Assembly: GCA_021775475.1 (NCBI GenBank)
Contig: JAJFHS010000010.1
Span: 1 to 49,927 of the forward strand
DNA length: 49,927 bases
Origin: Hyphomicrobiales bacterium
GTDB lineage: Bacteria > Pseudomonadota > Alphaproteobacteria > Rhizobiales > JAJFHR01
Reading direction: 5' to 3'
A program made the translations under genes and the position numbers. Each line of letters begins with the position of its first letter. The first letter of the stretch is position 1. Shown piece after piece: positions 1 to 8,689 of this stretch. Below the pieces are notes generated by a model, which saw only the letters and a list, made by a program, of their open reading frames with translations, did no database searches and was not told where the DNA came from.

Positions 1-74
1 TCAGAGGCCTTCACACCGGCCTCATATTCCTTGATTATTCCGATAATCTGTTCATCCGTAAATCTGCGCTTCAT
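1..74 (-). CDS. IS3-family transposase OrfA, N-terminus (partial)
   Basis: Only the first 24 codons are present, beginning with ATG at 74-72 and running off the left edge. The peptide starts MKRRFTDEQIIGIIKEYEAG, which matches the start of the IS3-family OrfA helix-turn-helix protein (commonly M-K-[RK]-x-R-F-[ST]-[DE]-E-Q-I-I-G). OrfA binds the element ends and is normally joined to the OrfB integrase by -1 frameshifting. Whether this copy is intact cannot be judged from the fragment. Confidence 0.8.
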   Translation of the reverse strand, partial: MKRRFTDEQIIGIIKEYEAGVKAS

Positions 75-137
75 AGTCCATCCTTTCAAAGACGGATTAC
101 TAACACCAATCTGGCCGGAATTCAGGGGGCTGGGTCA
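1..137 (-). mobile_element. IS3-family insertion sequence, end only
   Basis: The window opens inside an insertion sequence whose first gene is read leftward off the edge. Beyond that gene's start, the minus strand can be followed out to position 137, where it begins TGACCCAGCCCCCTGAATTC. A TG start followed by a C-rich run is usual for IS3-family terminal inverted repeats, so I place the outer end there. The partner end and any target duplication lie outside the window, so the boundary is an inference. Confidence 0.55.
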
Positions 138-146
138 CCTCCCTTC

Positions 147-259
147 GTCATCCTCGGGCTTGACCCGAGGATCCATACCGCCAAACTATCGAATACAAAA
201 CTCATTCCTTGATCAGATGGTCTTGAGGACTGGATCCTCGGGTCAAGCCCGAGGATGAC
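147..259. repeat. Inverted pair of alphaproteobacterial palindromic repeats
   Basis: A 29-bp sequence at 147-175 is repeated exactly in inverted orientation at 231-259, with 55 bp between. Each copy is itself a hairpin with core CCTCGGGCTTGACCCGAGG. Copies of this palindrome are widely scattered between genes in Rhizobiales and related alphaproteobacteria. The paired inverted layout resembles a REP/BIME doublet or a miniature element; it could also fold as one long hairpin in RNA. It sits between the IS3 end and the 3' end of the DeoR gene and may help terminate transcription from that gene. Confidence 0.85.
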
Positions 260-317
260 GATGGTTAGTGGTTTTGGTTTTACAGCTTTATCTGCGTTAA
301 GCTGTTTCTGTAACCAC

Positions 318-1082
318 TCAGGTTTGCGCCACCTCAACCTTGACATCGCGCTCATCAAAAACCGCTCTAAACTCAGCGTCGGGCTCGCGGTCGGTTATCA
401 GGATGTCGACATCTGAATAATCACAGACTTTAACCAGTCCGGAGCGGCCGAATTTTGTGTGATCGGAGATGATCATGGCGTTGTCGCCGCGCGATAATAC
501 GGTTGCGGCGAACTCGGCTTCATCGAGACGGTAATCCATCATGCCGTTTTCAATATCAACGGCACCAATCGAGATAATCGCATGGTGCACTTTAAAGCGC
601 TGGATGAATTCTATCGCACTTGGCCCGAAGGCTGCACCATTGTCACCGTGCAATTCACCACCGGCCATGAACACGGTATCACCGTTGACGGTGGCAAGTG
701 TGCGGGCGATGTCGGATGAATTGGTGACGATGGTGAGCCCGCGTTTTTTCAGCAACTCGCGCGCCAGCAAACTGGTGGTGGTGCCGGTGTCCATCATCAC
801 CGTATCGCCATCTTGTATGTGGCTGGCGGCCTGGCGGGCGATGGCTCTTTTGGCTTCAGCATTTTCGCGCATGCGCCGTTCAAACGGGGCTTCACCCATT
901 TGATAGGGCAAGGCTACCGCGCCGTGCATTTTTAAAATCTCACCACTTTGCGCCAGAGGTTTGACATCGCGCCTTATGGTTTCCAAAGACACCGAAAGGC
1001 GCTGGCTCAGATCAATGATTGAACAGGTGCCGTCTTCGCGCAGGATGCGCAGGATTTCAGAATGTCGTTTGGAAAGCTGCAT
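318..1082 (-). CDS. DeoR-family transcriptional regulator
   Basis: A cytoplasmic DNA-binding regulator of about 254 residues, the normal DeoR length. Residues 1-55 form the DeoR winged helix (RHSEILRILREDGTC, then the recognition segment SLETIRRDVKPL). Residues about 70-230 form the sugar-phosphate-isomerase-like sensor domain, with the hallmark DTGTTT and the later ISDHTKFG segment. I chose ATG at 1082; an in-frame TTG seven codons upstream also exists but the DeoR homology begins at MQLSKRHSEI. It is transcribed divergently from the betaine-type transporter operon that starts at 1263 and is the obvious candidate to control it. Family members usually repress and respond to a phosphorylated metabolite. 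That fits a kinase gene in the target operon, but the effector is unknown. Confidence 0.9.
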   Translation of the reverse strand: MQLSKRHSEILRILREDGTCSIIDLSQRLSVSLETIRRDVKPLAQSGEILKMHGAVALPYQMGEAPFERRMRENAEAKRAIARQAASHIQDGDTVMMDTGTTTSLLARELLKKRGLTIVTNSSDIARTLATVNGDTVFMAGGELHGDNGAAFGPSAIEFIQRFKVHHAIISIGAVDIENGMMDYRLDEAEFAATVLSRGDNAMIISDHTKFGRSGLVKVCDYSDVDILITDREPDAEFRAVFDERDVKVEVAQT

Positions 1083-1262
1083 AATTCCGTCACAATAGCG
1101 CAAGAAACAGTCGTGTTACAAAGATTTTTTTATTCAAAACCACATATACTCACATTTTTTGATAGTTTTGCTTGACAGAACCGGGCACAAAGGCAACACT
1201 TTTGCCAATAAAACAACCAAATTAAACTGCTGGACTTAATATTCTCAGGGAGGAATTTGATT
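1083..1262 (+). promoter_or_regulatory. Divergent control region, DeoR gene / transporter operon
   Basis: This 180-bp AT-rich gap separates the divergent regulator and operon. A consensus-like -35 box TTGACA lies at 1172-1177, but no convincing -10 follows at 17-18 bp (AACACT or ACACTT). An inverted pair CAAAAC (1135-1140) / GTTTTG (1165-1170) flanks the region before it and could be an operator arm. A strong ribosome binding site GGGAGG at 1248-1253 precedes the ATG at 1263. The promoter assignment is tentative; the ribosome binding site is clear. Confidence 0.4.
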
Positions 1263-2225
1263 ATGAGATACAAAACCAGACTTTTAGGGGCAATAACCGG
1301 AGTGCTGGCTCTGGCGGGGGCAGCTCTTGTGCCCTTTGGCGCTCAGGCTGGCACTGATTCCAAAGACCCGATAAAATTGACGCTGCACGACTGGACCGGC
1401 CAGCTTGTCACCACCAAGATCATGGGTGAGGTGATGAAGAAAGCCGGTCTCAATATTTCATATGTACAAGCCGATTATATCGCCCAGTTTGCCGGTCTTA
1501 AATCCGGCGATTTAACCGTGGCGATGGAAATCTGGGAAACCACGGGCCGTGAAGCCATGGACAAGGCAACCGCCAGTGGCAAGGTTGTCAACATGGGCGA
1601 AACCGGTATGCAGGCGATCGAAGAGTGGTGGTATCCCGCTTACATGAAAGAACGCTGCCCCGGCCTGCCCGACTGGAAAGCGCTGAACAAGTGTGCGGAA
1701 AAGTTTTCCGTTCCCGAAACTGCACCCAAGGGGCGTTATCTCGGCGGTCCGGTAACCTGGGGCGGATTTGATGAAGAACGCGTTGAAGCTCTGGGGTTGA
1801 ATTTTGAAGTTGTGCATGCAGGCACGGACGCTGCACTCTTTGCTGAACTTGAAAGTGCTTATCAGCGCAAGGCACCTATTTTGCTGTGGGTCTATGCACC
1901 CCATTGGGCACCGGTAAAATTTGACGGTGAATGGGTCGAATTTCCCAAGTATGACGCAAAATGTTATTCCGATCCCAAATGGGGCGGCAATACCGATGCA
2001 GCATACGATTGCGGCAAGCCTCGCGGCCCCATCTGGAAAGTTGCCTGGGTCGGCCTCAAAGACAAATGGCCTACCGGTTATAAAGCTGTTCAAAATTTCA
2101 AGATCAGCAACGACGCTATGGGTGCCATGGTTTCTGCAGTCGACCTTGATGGCAAAAAACTTGACGATGTGGTCAATGCCTGGATGGACGCCAACACGGC
2201 TACCTGGCAGGCATGGATTAAATAA
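1263..2225 (+). CDS. Betaine-type ABC transporter substrate-binding protein
   Basis: Periplasmic solute receptor of the OpuAC/ProX class, about 320 residues. Residues 1-30 are a signal peptide (basic MRYKTR, hydrophobic core, AQA cleavage site). The mature protein has the class pattern: KLTLHDWTGQLVT near the N-terminus, several tryptophans able to form an aromatic cage for a quaternary or N-methylated ammonium group (EIWETTG, EEWWYPA, WVYAPHW), and four conserved cysteines in CPGLPDWKALNKC and CYSDPKW...DCG. The start is ATG at 1263 behind GGGAGG; a TTG two codons earlier is less likely. It is the first gene of the operon with ATPase and permease next. The substrate could be glycine betaine, proline betaine, trimethylamine N-oxide or a related compound; I cannot tell which. 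Confidence 0.9.
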   Translation: MRYKTRLLGAITGVLALAGAALVPFGAQAGTDSKDPIKLTLHDWTGQLVTTKIMGEVMKKAGLNISYVQADYIAQFAGLKSGDLTVAMEIWETTGREAMDKATASGKVVNMGETGMQAIEEWWYPAYMKERCPGLPDWKALNKCAEKFSVPETAPKGRYLGGPVTWGGFDEERVEALGLNFEVVHAGTDAALFAELESAYQRKAPILLWVYAPHWAPVKFDGEWVEFPKYDAKCYSDPKWGGNTDAAYDCGKPRGPIWKVAWVGLKDKWPTGYKAVQNFKISNDAMGAMVSAVDLDGKKLDDVVNAWMDANTATWQAWIK

Positions 2226-2295
2226 AACATCTTTGGTCATGGGAAATGCTTGTCCGCATTTCCCATGAGCTTCTCTCTTGATATGACGAGGCGAC

Positions 2296-3324
2296 ATGTC
2301 AGAATTACCGGCCAAACTGGTATGTAAATCGTTATGGAAGATTTTCGGCACAGGTGCTGAGACCTTCCTCAACACCCCCCCCTCCCCTGATGAAAATGCC
2401 TTGCGCTCGGCCGGTCTCATTGGCGCTGTGCGTGACATCAATCTTTCGGTTCATGATGGTGAGATTTTCGTCATTATGGGACTGTCAGGCTCAGGCAAAT
2501 CAACGCTGGTGCGCTGCATGTCGCGGTTGATTGAACCCACAGCGGGACAAATCCTGTTTGATGGCCACGACCTGTTAAGTGCTGACACGCGCACCATGGT
2601 CGATATCCGGCGCCATAAAATGGGCATGGTGTTTCAGCATTTCGCCTTGTTGCCGCATATGACCGTTTTAGGCAATGTGGCGTTTCCGCTTGAAGTGCAG
2701 GGCATGGAGCGGGGCGCACGCGAGGTGCGGGCGCGTGAAGTCATTGAACTGGTGGGGCTGGAGGGGCGTGAGGATTATTATCCACGCGAATTATCCGGTG
2801 GCCAGCAGCAGCGTGTGGGTATTGCGCGCTCATTGGCGGTCGAGCCGGAATTATGGTTTCTGGATGAACCGTTTTCAGCCCTTGACCCTCTCATCCGCCG
2901 CGAGATGCAGGATGAGTTTTTGCGCATTCAAAGTGTGTTGCGCAAAACCATCGTCTTTATTACCCATGATTTTGATGAAGCCATTCGGCTGGCCGACCGC
3001 GTTGCCATTATGAAAGACGGTATTATTGATCAGATCGGCACGCCGGAACAGCTGGTGATGCAACCAGCCACAGACTATGTGGCTGAATTCACCCGCGATG
3101 TATCACGGGCCAAAGTGTTGTCGGCGGGAGTTATTATGACGCCGATATCCGACGACACATCGCAACATGACTTTGCCGGTAAAGTTTCCGCAGCGACAAA
3201 AATAATTGATATTGCCGAAGCCTTGAAAGATGCTGCAAAACCCTTCGCGGTGATCGATGAGAACAACCGGAAAATCGGTGTATTGAGCCGTGAAGATGTT
3301 TTTGACGTATTGGTGAAGAGTTAG
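2296..3324 (+). CDS. Betaine-type ABC transporter ATP-binding protein (ProV/OpuAA-like)
   Basis: Cytoplasmic ATPase of 342 residues that powers the importer. Walker A is GLSGSGKST (residues 62-70), followed by the Q-loop (FQHFALLPH), the signature LSGGQQQR, Walker B LWFLDEPFSALD and the switch histidine in ITHDFDEA. The C-terminal 80 residues form a ProV-type regulatory tail with a CBS-like end (IGVLSREDVFDVL). About 40 residues precede the ATPase core, typical of the ProV subfamily. It lies 70 bp after the binding-protein gene and 5 bp before the permease gene, clearly one transcription unit. Confidence 0.93.
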   Translation: MSELPAKLVCKSLWKIFGTGAETFLNTPPSPDENALRSAGLIGAVRDINLSVHDGEIFVIMGLSGSGKSTLVRCMSRLIEPTAGQILFDGHDLLSADTRTMVDIRRHKMGMVFQHFALLPHMTVLGNVAFPLEVQGMERGAREVRAREVIELVGLEGREDYYPRELSGGQQQRVGIARSLAVEPELWFLDEPFSALDPLIRREMQDEFLRIQSVLRKTIVFITHDFDEAIRLADRVAIMKDGIIDQIGTPEQLVMQPATDYVAEFTRDVSRAKVLSAGVIMTPISDDTSQHDFAGKVSAATKIIDIAEALKDAAKPFAVIDENNRKIGVLSREDVFDVLVKS

Positions 3325-3329
3325 TAGCG

Positions 3330-5321
3330 ATGTCAGGAACCCCCATACAACAAACCAAAACCCCTCTGTTGCCGGTGTGGGTGGCGGTATTGGGGTTCAG
3401 TTTTATCTTCACCGCTTTTGCCAAGCCTTATGTGCCGTGGGCATTTAAATTTCCCAGAGCCTGGCAGTGGCTGCTTAAAGACGACATTTCAAGGTTTATG
3501 GACTGGCTGGTGGATGAGGCATCGTTCGGGGTTTTCACATTTACCGAATTTACCCGCGGAATTGCCTGGGTGGTCAACCTGCCCTATGAAGTCACCCGCT
3601 CGTTATTGTCGACCGGGCTGCTTCAGGGTCAGGGCTCTGATGCCATACAGCTGCTGCCGCCGATTAGCTGGATTGCCATCATTGCCATCATCATGGCGCT
3701 GGGAGCTTATGCACGCGACTGGAAACTGGCGGTGCTTGCCGGAGCGTGTTTTATATACCTTTCGGTCTTTGGCCAGTGGCAAAGTGCCATGATCACGCTG
3801 TCATCAATTGTGATCGCCGTACCCTTTGGTGTCGGCGGCGGGTTAATGCTGGGATTGTTTGGCTATCGCTGGCGCTGGTTCGAAAAGATAATAACGCCGG
3901 TTCTCGACCTGATGCAATCGGTGCCTATTTTCGCCTACCTTGTTCCGATATTGTTTTTATTCGGCTTCGGACCGGTATCAGCGATTATCGCCACTATCAT
4001 CTATGCCATGCCGCCGATGGTGCGCATCACCTTTCTGGCCTTGCGCTCCTTGCCATCCGATGTGATCGACCTGGGCAATATGATTGGCTGCACCCGGCGG
4101 CAAATGACCTGGAAGGTATTAATTCCTTCCGCCATGCCGTCTTTGATGGTGGGGGTTAATCAGGTCATTATGTTATCGCTCAATATGGTGATTATTGCTT
4201 CGATGATTGGCGCTGGCGGATTGGGATTTGACGTGCTGTCGTCTTTGCGTCGTCTTGATATCGGTGCCGGAATTGAAAGCGGGTTTGCCATCGTCGTGCT
4301 GGCTATAGCGCTCGACCGCCTGAGCCAGGCATTTGCCAAAAAATCACCCGCCACTCATGAAGATGAACAATCGAGCTTGCTCAAGCGCTATCCCTATTCA
4401 ATCACCAGCCTCACCCTTGTCATCGTCACCGGCCTTCTGGGTCTGGTCTGGGGGGCGTTTCAGATCTATCCTGAAAGCTGGACGCTGACCACCGGCTCCT
4501 TCTGGAAAGAAACAGTCACTTACATCAACATCAATTATTATGACCAGCTTGAAGGGGTGAAAACTTTCCTGCTGCTTCAAGTTCTCATTCCCTTCAAACG
4601 CGCACTTTTGAGCCTGCCATGGCCGGTGGTGATCGCTATTTTGGGCCTTGCTGGCTGGTCATTAGGCGGCAAAAAGCTTGCTGCTTTATGTATTATTCTC
4701 TCCGGGTTTATAGTCCTTGTCGGATTGTGGGAAAAGGCCATGATCACGGTTTATCTGTGTGGCATATCCGTGATTATTGCGTCTTTAATCGGCATGCCGA
4801 TTGGCATCATGGCGGCTGAAAGACCCAAGCTGTGGCCATTTGTACAGGCTGTCATCGACACGTTGCAGACCCTGCCGAGCTTTGTCTATCTGATGCCGGT
4901 GGTGATGTTGTTCCGGGTGGGTGATTTTGCCGCCATGATTGCCGTTGTCGCCTATGCCATCGCCCCGGCCATCCGCTATACAGCGCACGGCATCCGTCAG
5001 GTTAATCCCGACCTTGTTGAGGCTGGCATTGTTTCGGGCTGCACCAAGGGTCAGGTGCTGCGCAAGATCAAACTAAAACTGGCGGCACCGGAAATATTCC
5101 TGGGCCTCAACCAGACCATCATGCTGGCCTTATCGATGCTGGTGATCACCGCTCTGGTGGGCACCAGAGATCTCGGCCAGGAAGTCTATATTGCTCTGGC
5201 CAAGGCCGATACCGGGCGCGGCATTGTCGCCGGACTGTCGGTTGCCTTTATCGCCATTATCGCCGATCGATTGATTACGGCAGGCGTCAAACGGTCGAAA
5301 GCCCGGCTGGGATTAACATGA
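3330..5321 (+). CDS. Double-length betaine-type ABC permease (ProW-like fusion)
   Basis: Inner-membrane permease of 663 residues, about twice the usual ProW/OpuAB length. Two homologous modules can be seen. Module 1 holds VPIFAYLVPILFLFG, the coupling-loop region LRSLPSDVIDLGNMIGCT and ASMIGAGGLG. Module 2 holds LPSFVYLMPVVMLFR, IRQVNPDLVEAGIVSGCT and TALVGTRDLG. The modules are joined by a hydrophilic linker around residues 335-350. A single polypeptide can therefore supply both transmembrane halves that are normally a homodimer. Fused permeases are known in some marine alphaproteobacterial betaine/TMAO transporters (from recall). It follows the ATPase by 5 bp and precedes the kinase gene by 13 bp. 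Confidence 0.9.
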   Translation: MSGTPIQQTKTPLLPVWVAVLGFSFIFTAFAKPYVPWAFKFPRAWQWLLKDDISRFMDWLVDEASFGVFTFTEFTRGIAWVVNLPYEVTRSLLSTGLLQGQGSDAIQLLPPISWIAIIAIIMALGAYARDWKLAVLAGACFIYLSVFGQWQSAMITLSSIVIAVPFGVGGGLMLGLFGYRWRWFEKIITPVLDLMQSVPIFAYLVPILFLFGFGPVSAIIATIIYAMPPMVRITFLALRSLPSDVIDLGNMIGCTRRQMTWKVLIPSAMPSLMVGVNQVIMLSLNMVIIASMIGAGGLGFDVLSSLRRLDIGAGIESGFAIVVLAIALDRLSQAFAKKSPATHEDEQSSLLKRYPYSITSLTLVIVTGLLGLVWGAFQIYPESWTLTTGSFWKETVTYININYYDQLEGVKTFLLLQVLIPFKRALLSLPWPVVIAILGLAGWSLGGKKLAALCIILSGFIVLVGLWEKAMITVYLCGISVIIASLIGMPIGIMAAERPKLWPFVQAVIDTLQTLPSFVYLMPVVMLFRVGDFAAMIAVVAYAIAPAIRYTAHGIRQVNPDLVEAGIVSGCTKGQVLRKIKLKLAAPEIFLGLNQTIMLALSMLVITALVGTRDLGQEVYIALAKADTGRGIVAGLSVAFIAIIADRLITAGVKRSKARLGLT

Positions 5322-5334
5322 GGGAGAAATTGGT

Positions 5335-6219
5335 ATGACAGATGCAAAATCACGTGTTGCCGCCCTGTCCTGCTGGCATGGCCGCGTTGAGCCGATTGCT
5401 CTTGATGGCGGCATCACCAACGTGAATTTTACTGTTGAAGACGGCGTGGACAAGTTCGTTGTGCGCGTTGGCGATGACATTCCCCAACATCAGGTCATGC
5501 GCTTTAATGAACGCGCTGCCTCGCTGGCCGCGCACAAGGCTGGACTATCGCCTGAGATTGTCCATACGGAGCCGGGAATTTTAGTGATGCGTTTTATCGA
5601 AGGGCGCACCTTGGGAGCAGAAGACATTGCCCAACCTGAAATGCTCAAGCGCATTATCCCCCTGCTCAAAACCTGCCACCACACCATTCCCAAATTTCTC
5701 ACCGGGCCCGCGTTGATCTTCTGGGTGTTTCATGTGTTGCGCGATTACGGCCATACGTTACGCGCTGGCAACAGCGCGCACGGGGACAAGCTTGAGCGTC
5801 TGGCTGACATTGCGAGTGATCTTGAAGCCCGTGTCGGTGCCATAGATATGGTCTACGGCCATAATGACCTGCTGGCCGCCAACTTCATTGATGATGGCAC
5901 CCGCCTGTGGCTGATCGACTGGGATTATGCCGGGTTCAACAGTCCGTTGTTTGACCTGGCCAATCTGGCCAGCAACAATGAATTTAGCCGCGAGTTGGAA
6001 AGCTCGATGCTGGGACAATATTTTGACGCCCTGCCTGATGCTGACATCTGGCGGCGTTATGGCGCGATGAAATGCGCGTCTTTGTTGCGCGAAACCATGT
6101 GGAGCATGGTGTCTGAAATCCATTCTGATCTCGATTTCGATTTTGCCACCTACACAAAAGAAAACCTCGAGCGCTTTGAACGCACCTATTCCGATTACCT
6201 GCAAGAGAGCCATTCATGA
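5335..6219 (+). CDS. Choline/ethanolamine kinase-like phosphotransferase
   Basis: Cytoplasmic protein of 294 residues with the aminoglycoside-phosphotransferase/choline-kinase fold. The Brenner catalytic motif HNDLLAANF starts near residue 176, and the metal-binding motif IDWDYAG follows about 17 residues later. The N-lobe shows a glycine-bearing loop (DGGITNVNFTV) and FVVRVGDD carrying the nucleotide-binding strand. DWDYAGFNSPLFDLANL is closest to LicA/choline kinases rather than antibiotic kinases. The gene sits between the betaine permease and the demethylase and overlaps the latter by 4 bp (ATGA), so it is translationally coupled. A kinase inside an N-methyl-amine operon suggests phosphorylation of an imported amino alcohol or a breakdown product. 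This is inference. Confidence 0.8.
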   Translation: MTDAKSRVAALSCWHGRVEPIALDGGITNVNFTVEDGVDKFVVRVGDDIPQHQVMRFNERAASLAAHKAGLSPEIVHTEPGILVMRFIEGRTLGAEDIAQPEMLKRIIPLLKTCHHTIPKFLTGPALIFWVFHVLRDYGHTLRAGNSAHGDKLERLADIASDLEARVGAIDMVYGHNDLLAANFIDDGTRLWLIDWDYAGFNSPLFDLANLASNNEFSRELESSMLGQYFDALPDADIWRRYGAMKCASLLRETMWSMVSEIHSDLDFDFATYTKENLERFERTYSDYLQESHS

Positions 6220-8660
6220 CAGACTTTCCAACCCACGCACAAATCATCGTCATCGGTGGCGGCATTATCGGCTGCTCCACTGCCTATCATCTGGCGCGTG
6301 ACCATAAGGCGCAAGTGATTTTGCTTGAACAAGGCCAGATCACCAGCGGCTCAACCTGGCATGCGGCGGGACTGGTGGGGCAATTGCGCAGCTCCGCCAG
6401 CATTACCCAGGTATTGAAATATTCAGTCGATCTTTACACCACACTTGAAGCTGAAACCGGATTGGCCACGGGCTGGAAGCAGAATGGCGGCTTGCGGCTG
6501 GCGTGTAATCCGGAGCGCTGGACCGAGATTAAACGCCAGGCGACAACGGCGCACAGTTTTGGCATGGAAATGGCGCTGCTAAGCCCAAAAGAAGCGCAAG
6601 ATCTGTGGCCGGTAATGGATATATCCGATGTGGTGGGCGCAGCCTTTCTACCTACCGACGGGCAAGCCAACCCATCTGACATTACCCAGTCGCTGGCCAA
6701 GGGTGCACGTATGCACGGGGTCAAGATTATCGAAGGTGTTAAAGTCACCGGCATCACTGTTCAAGATGGTGCCGTGAAATCTGTTCAAACCGATCGCGGC
6801 GAGATTACTTGCGAAAAACTGGTGAATTGTGCCGGACAATGGGCAAAAGAGGTTGGCAGGCTTGCCGGTGTCTCTGTGCCGCTGCAATCGATGCAACATC
6901 AATATCTCGTCACCGAGCCGATTGAAGGTGTCAGCAGTAATCTGCCGACATTGCGCGATCCTGACCGACTGATTTATTTCAAGGAAGAAGTGGGCGGTCT
7001 GGTGATGGGCGGCTATGAGCCCAACCCAATCCCCTGGGCAACGAATGGCATTCCTGACAAGTTTCAGTTTCAATTGCTTGAGGATGACTGGGATCATTTT
7101 GAACAATTGATGGAACAAGCACTTGAGCGCGTGCCAGCCCTTGAAACCGCCGGCATCAAATCGATGACCAACGGGCCGGAAAGTTTCACGCCTGATGGTA
7201 ATTATATCATGGGTGAAGCGCCTGAGGTTCGTAATTTCTTTGTTGGTGCGGGTTTTAACGCCTATGGCATTGCCGCTGGTGGCGGCGCGGGCTGGACGTT
7301 GGCTGAATGGGTGATGAGTGGTGAACAACCGCTTGATTTGTGGGGTGTTGATATAAGACGTTTTTCCAGCCTGCACCATGATGATGATTGGGTGTTGGCG
7401 CGCACCAGCGAAGCCTATGGCAAACACTACACCATGGCGTGGCCGCATGAGGAATATGAGAGCGGGCGACCGCGCATTGTCTCGCCGCTTTATGACCGGC
7501 TGGTTGAGTTGAATGCAAGCTTTGGCTCCAAACTCGGTTGGGAAAGGCCTAACTGGTTTGCACCTGACGGTATGAATCCGGTGGACGAATATTCCTTCGG
7601 GCGGCAAAACTGGTTTGAGGCGGTGGCAGCTGAACACAAAGCCTGTCGCGAGGCAGCCGCTGTATTTGATCAAAGCTCATTTGCCAAATTTGAAGTCTCA
7701 GGACCGGATGCAGAAGCTGCGCTAAGCTGGATTTGCGCCAATAATATCGCCAAGCCGCCGGGACGCCTGACCTATACCCAGATGCTCAATTCGCGTGGTG
7801 GCATTGAGTGTGACCTCACTGTGGCGCGGCTTACTGACGATCTGTTTTACATTGTCACCGGCACCGGCTTTCGCACCCATGATTTTGCCTGGATAAAAGA
7901 CCACATCAAACCGGGGCTTGATGTCTCAATGCGTGATGTGACCGAAGATTTCGGCACCTTGTCGCTGATGGGGCCGCGGGCGCGCGATATTCTCGGAGCT
8001 ATCACCACGGATGATGTGAGCAGCGATGCGTTCAAATTCGGCCATGTGCGCGAACTCACGATCGCGGGCCATACGGTGCGGGCATTGCGCATTACCTATG
8101 TGGGTGAGCTGGGCTGGGAGTTGCATATGCCGATTGCGGCCACACTCGAGGTTTTTGATCAACTGATGGCCGCTGGCAAAGCCTTTGGCATCAAGCCCGC
8201 GGGCTATCGCGCCATTGATACCTTGCGCATGGAAAAAGCCTATCGCGCCTGGGGAGCTGACATAACGCCCAATGAAACGCCTGATCAGGCAGGCCTGGGA
8301 TGGGCGGTGAAGATGAAAACAAACGTCGCTTTTCTTGGCCGCGACGCCATTGAAAAACAACGGCGCCAACCGCTGACAAAACGTCTGGTGTGTTTTACGT
8401 GTGGCGATGGAAACGTTACCCTCCAGGGCCGTGAGACCATTTTGCGCAACGGCAAACCGGTGGGCTGGCTGACCAGTGGCAACTGGGGTCACACCATTGG
8501 AAAAAACATCGGCTACGGCTATATCCGCCACAGTGATGGGGTCAGCGATGATTATCTGACCAGCGGCACCTATCAGCTCGAAGTCGCCTGCGAACTCTTT
8601 GATTGCGTTTACGAACCGGATATACTTTATGATCCGGGTATGAAAAATGTGAAGGCTTGA
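6216..8660 (+). CDS. FAD-dependent oxidoreductase/GcvT fusion (dimethylglycine/sarcosine dehydrogenase-like)
   Basis: An 814-residue enzyme. Residues 1-380 form the D-amino-acid-oxidase-type FAD domain (VIGGGIIG at 13-20). His49 in STWHAAGL is the position that carries covalent FAD in mammalian dimethylglycine dehydrogenase. A linker (FAO_M) domain follows, then from about residue 430 the tetrahydrofolate-binding GcvT domain (RLTYTQMLNSRGGIECDLTV, LGWELHMPI) and its C-terminal barrel (VGWLTSGNWGHTIGKNIGYGYI). The family removes N-methyl groups oxidatively and passes the one-carbon unit to tetrahydrofolate. Position in the operon points to demethylation of the imported compound or a derivative; dimethylglycine, sarcosine and related amines are all possible. 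Confidence 0.9.
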   Translation: MTDFPTHAQIIVIGGGIIGCSTAYHLARDHKAQVILLEQGQITSGSTWHAAGLVGQLRSSASITQVLKYSVDLYTTLEAETGLATGWKQNGGLRLACNPERWTEIKRQATTAHSFGMEMALLSPKEAQDLWPVMDISDVVGAAFLPTDGQANPSDITQSLAKGARMHGVKIIEGVKVTGITVQDGAVKSVQTDRGEITCEKLVNCAGQWAKEVGRLAGVSVPLQSMQHQYLVTEPIEGVSSNLPTLRDPDRLIYFKEEVGGLVMGGYEPNPIPWATNGIPDKFQFQLLEDDWDHFEQLMEQALERVPALETAGIKSMTNGPESFTPDGNYIMGEAPEVRNFFVGAGFNAYGIAAGGGAGWTLAEWVMSGEQPLDLWGVDIRRFSSLHHDDDWVLARTSEAYGKHYTMAWPHEEYESGRPRIVSPLYDRLVELNASFGSKLGWERPNWFAPDGMNPVDEYSFGRQNWFEAVAAEHKACREAAAVFDQSSFAKFEVSGPDAEAALSWICANNIAKPPGRLTYTQMLNSRGGIECDLTVARLTDDLFYIVTGTGFRTHDFAWIKDHIKPGLDVSMRDVTEDFGTLSLMGPRARDILGAITTDDVSSDAFKFGHVRELTIAGHTVRALRITYVGELGWELHMPIAATLEVFDQLMAAGKAFGIKPAGYRAIDTLRMEKAYRAWGADITPNETPDQAGLGWAVKMKTNVAFLGRDAIEKQRRQPLTKRLVCFTCGDGNVTLQGRETILRNGKPVGWLTSGNWGHTIGKNIGYGYIRHSDGVSDDYLTSGTYQLEVACELFDCVYEPDILYDPGMKNVKA

Positions 8661-8689
8661 ACGGGAGTAGAAAAAAGGTCTAATCGCAA

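Noticed and set aside
1172..1200. Full sigma-70 promoter for the betaine operon
   Set aside because: TTGACA is present but no acceptable -10 hexamer stands at the right distance, so only a tentative control region is annotated.
1512..2441. Long open frame (309 codons) on the minus strand across the binding-protein and ATPase genes
   Set aside because: It lies antisense to two clearly conserved genes and spans their junction; its product shows no domain and has the skewed composition of a shadow frame.
6648..7673. 341-codon minus-strand frame inside the FAD/GcvT gene
   Set aside because: It is antisense to a well-conserved enzyme, with no recognisable motif or ribosome binding site; long antisense frames are common in this coding style.
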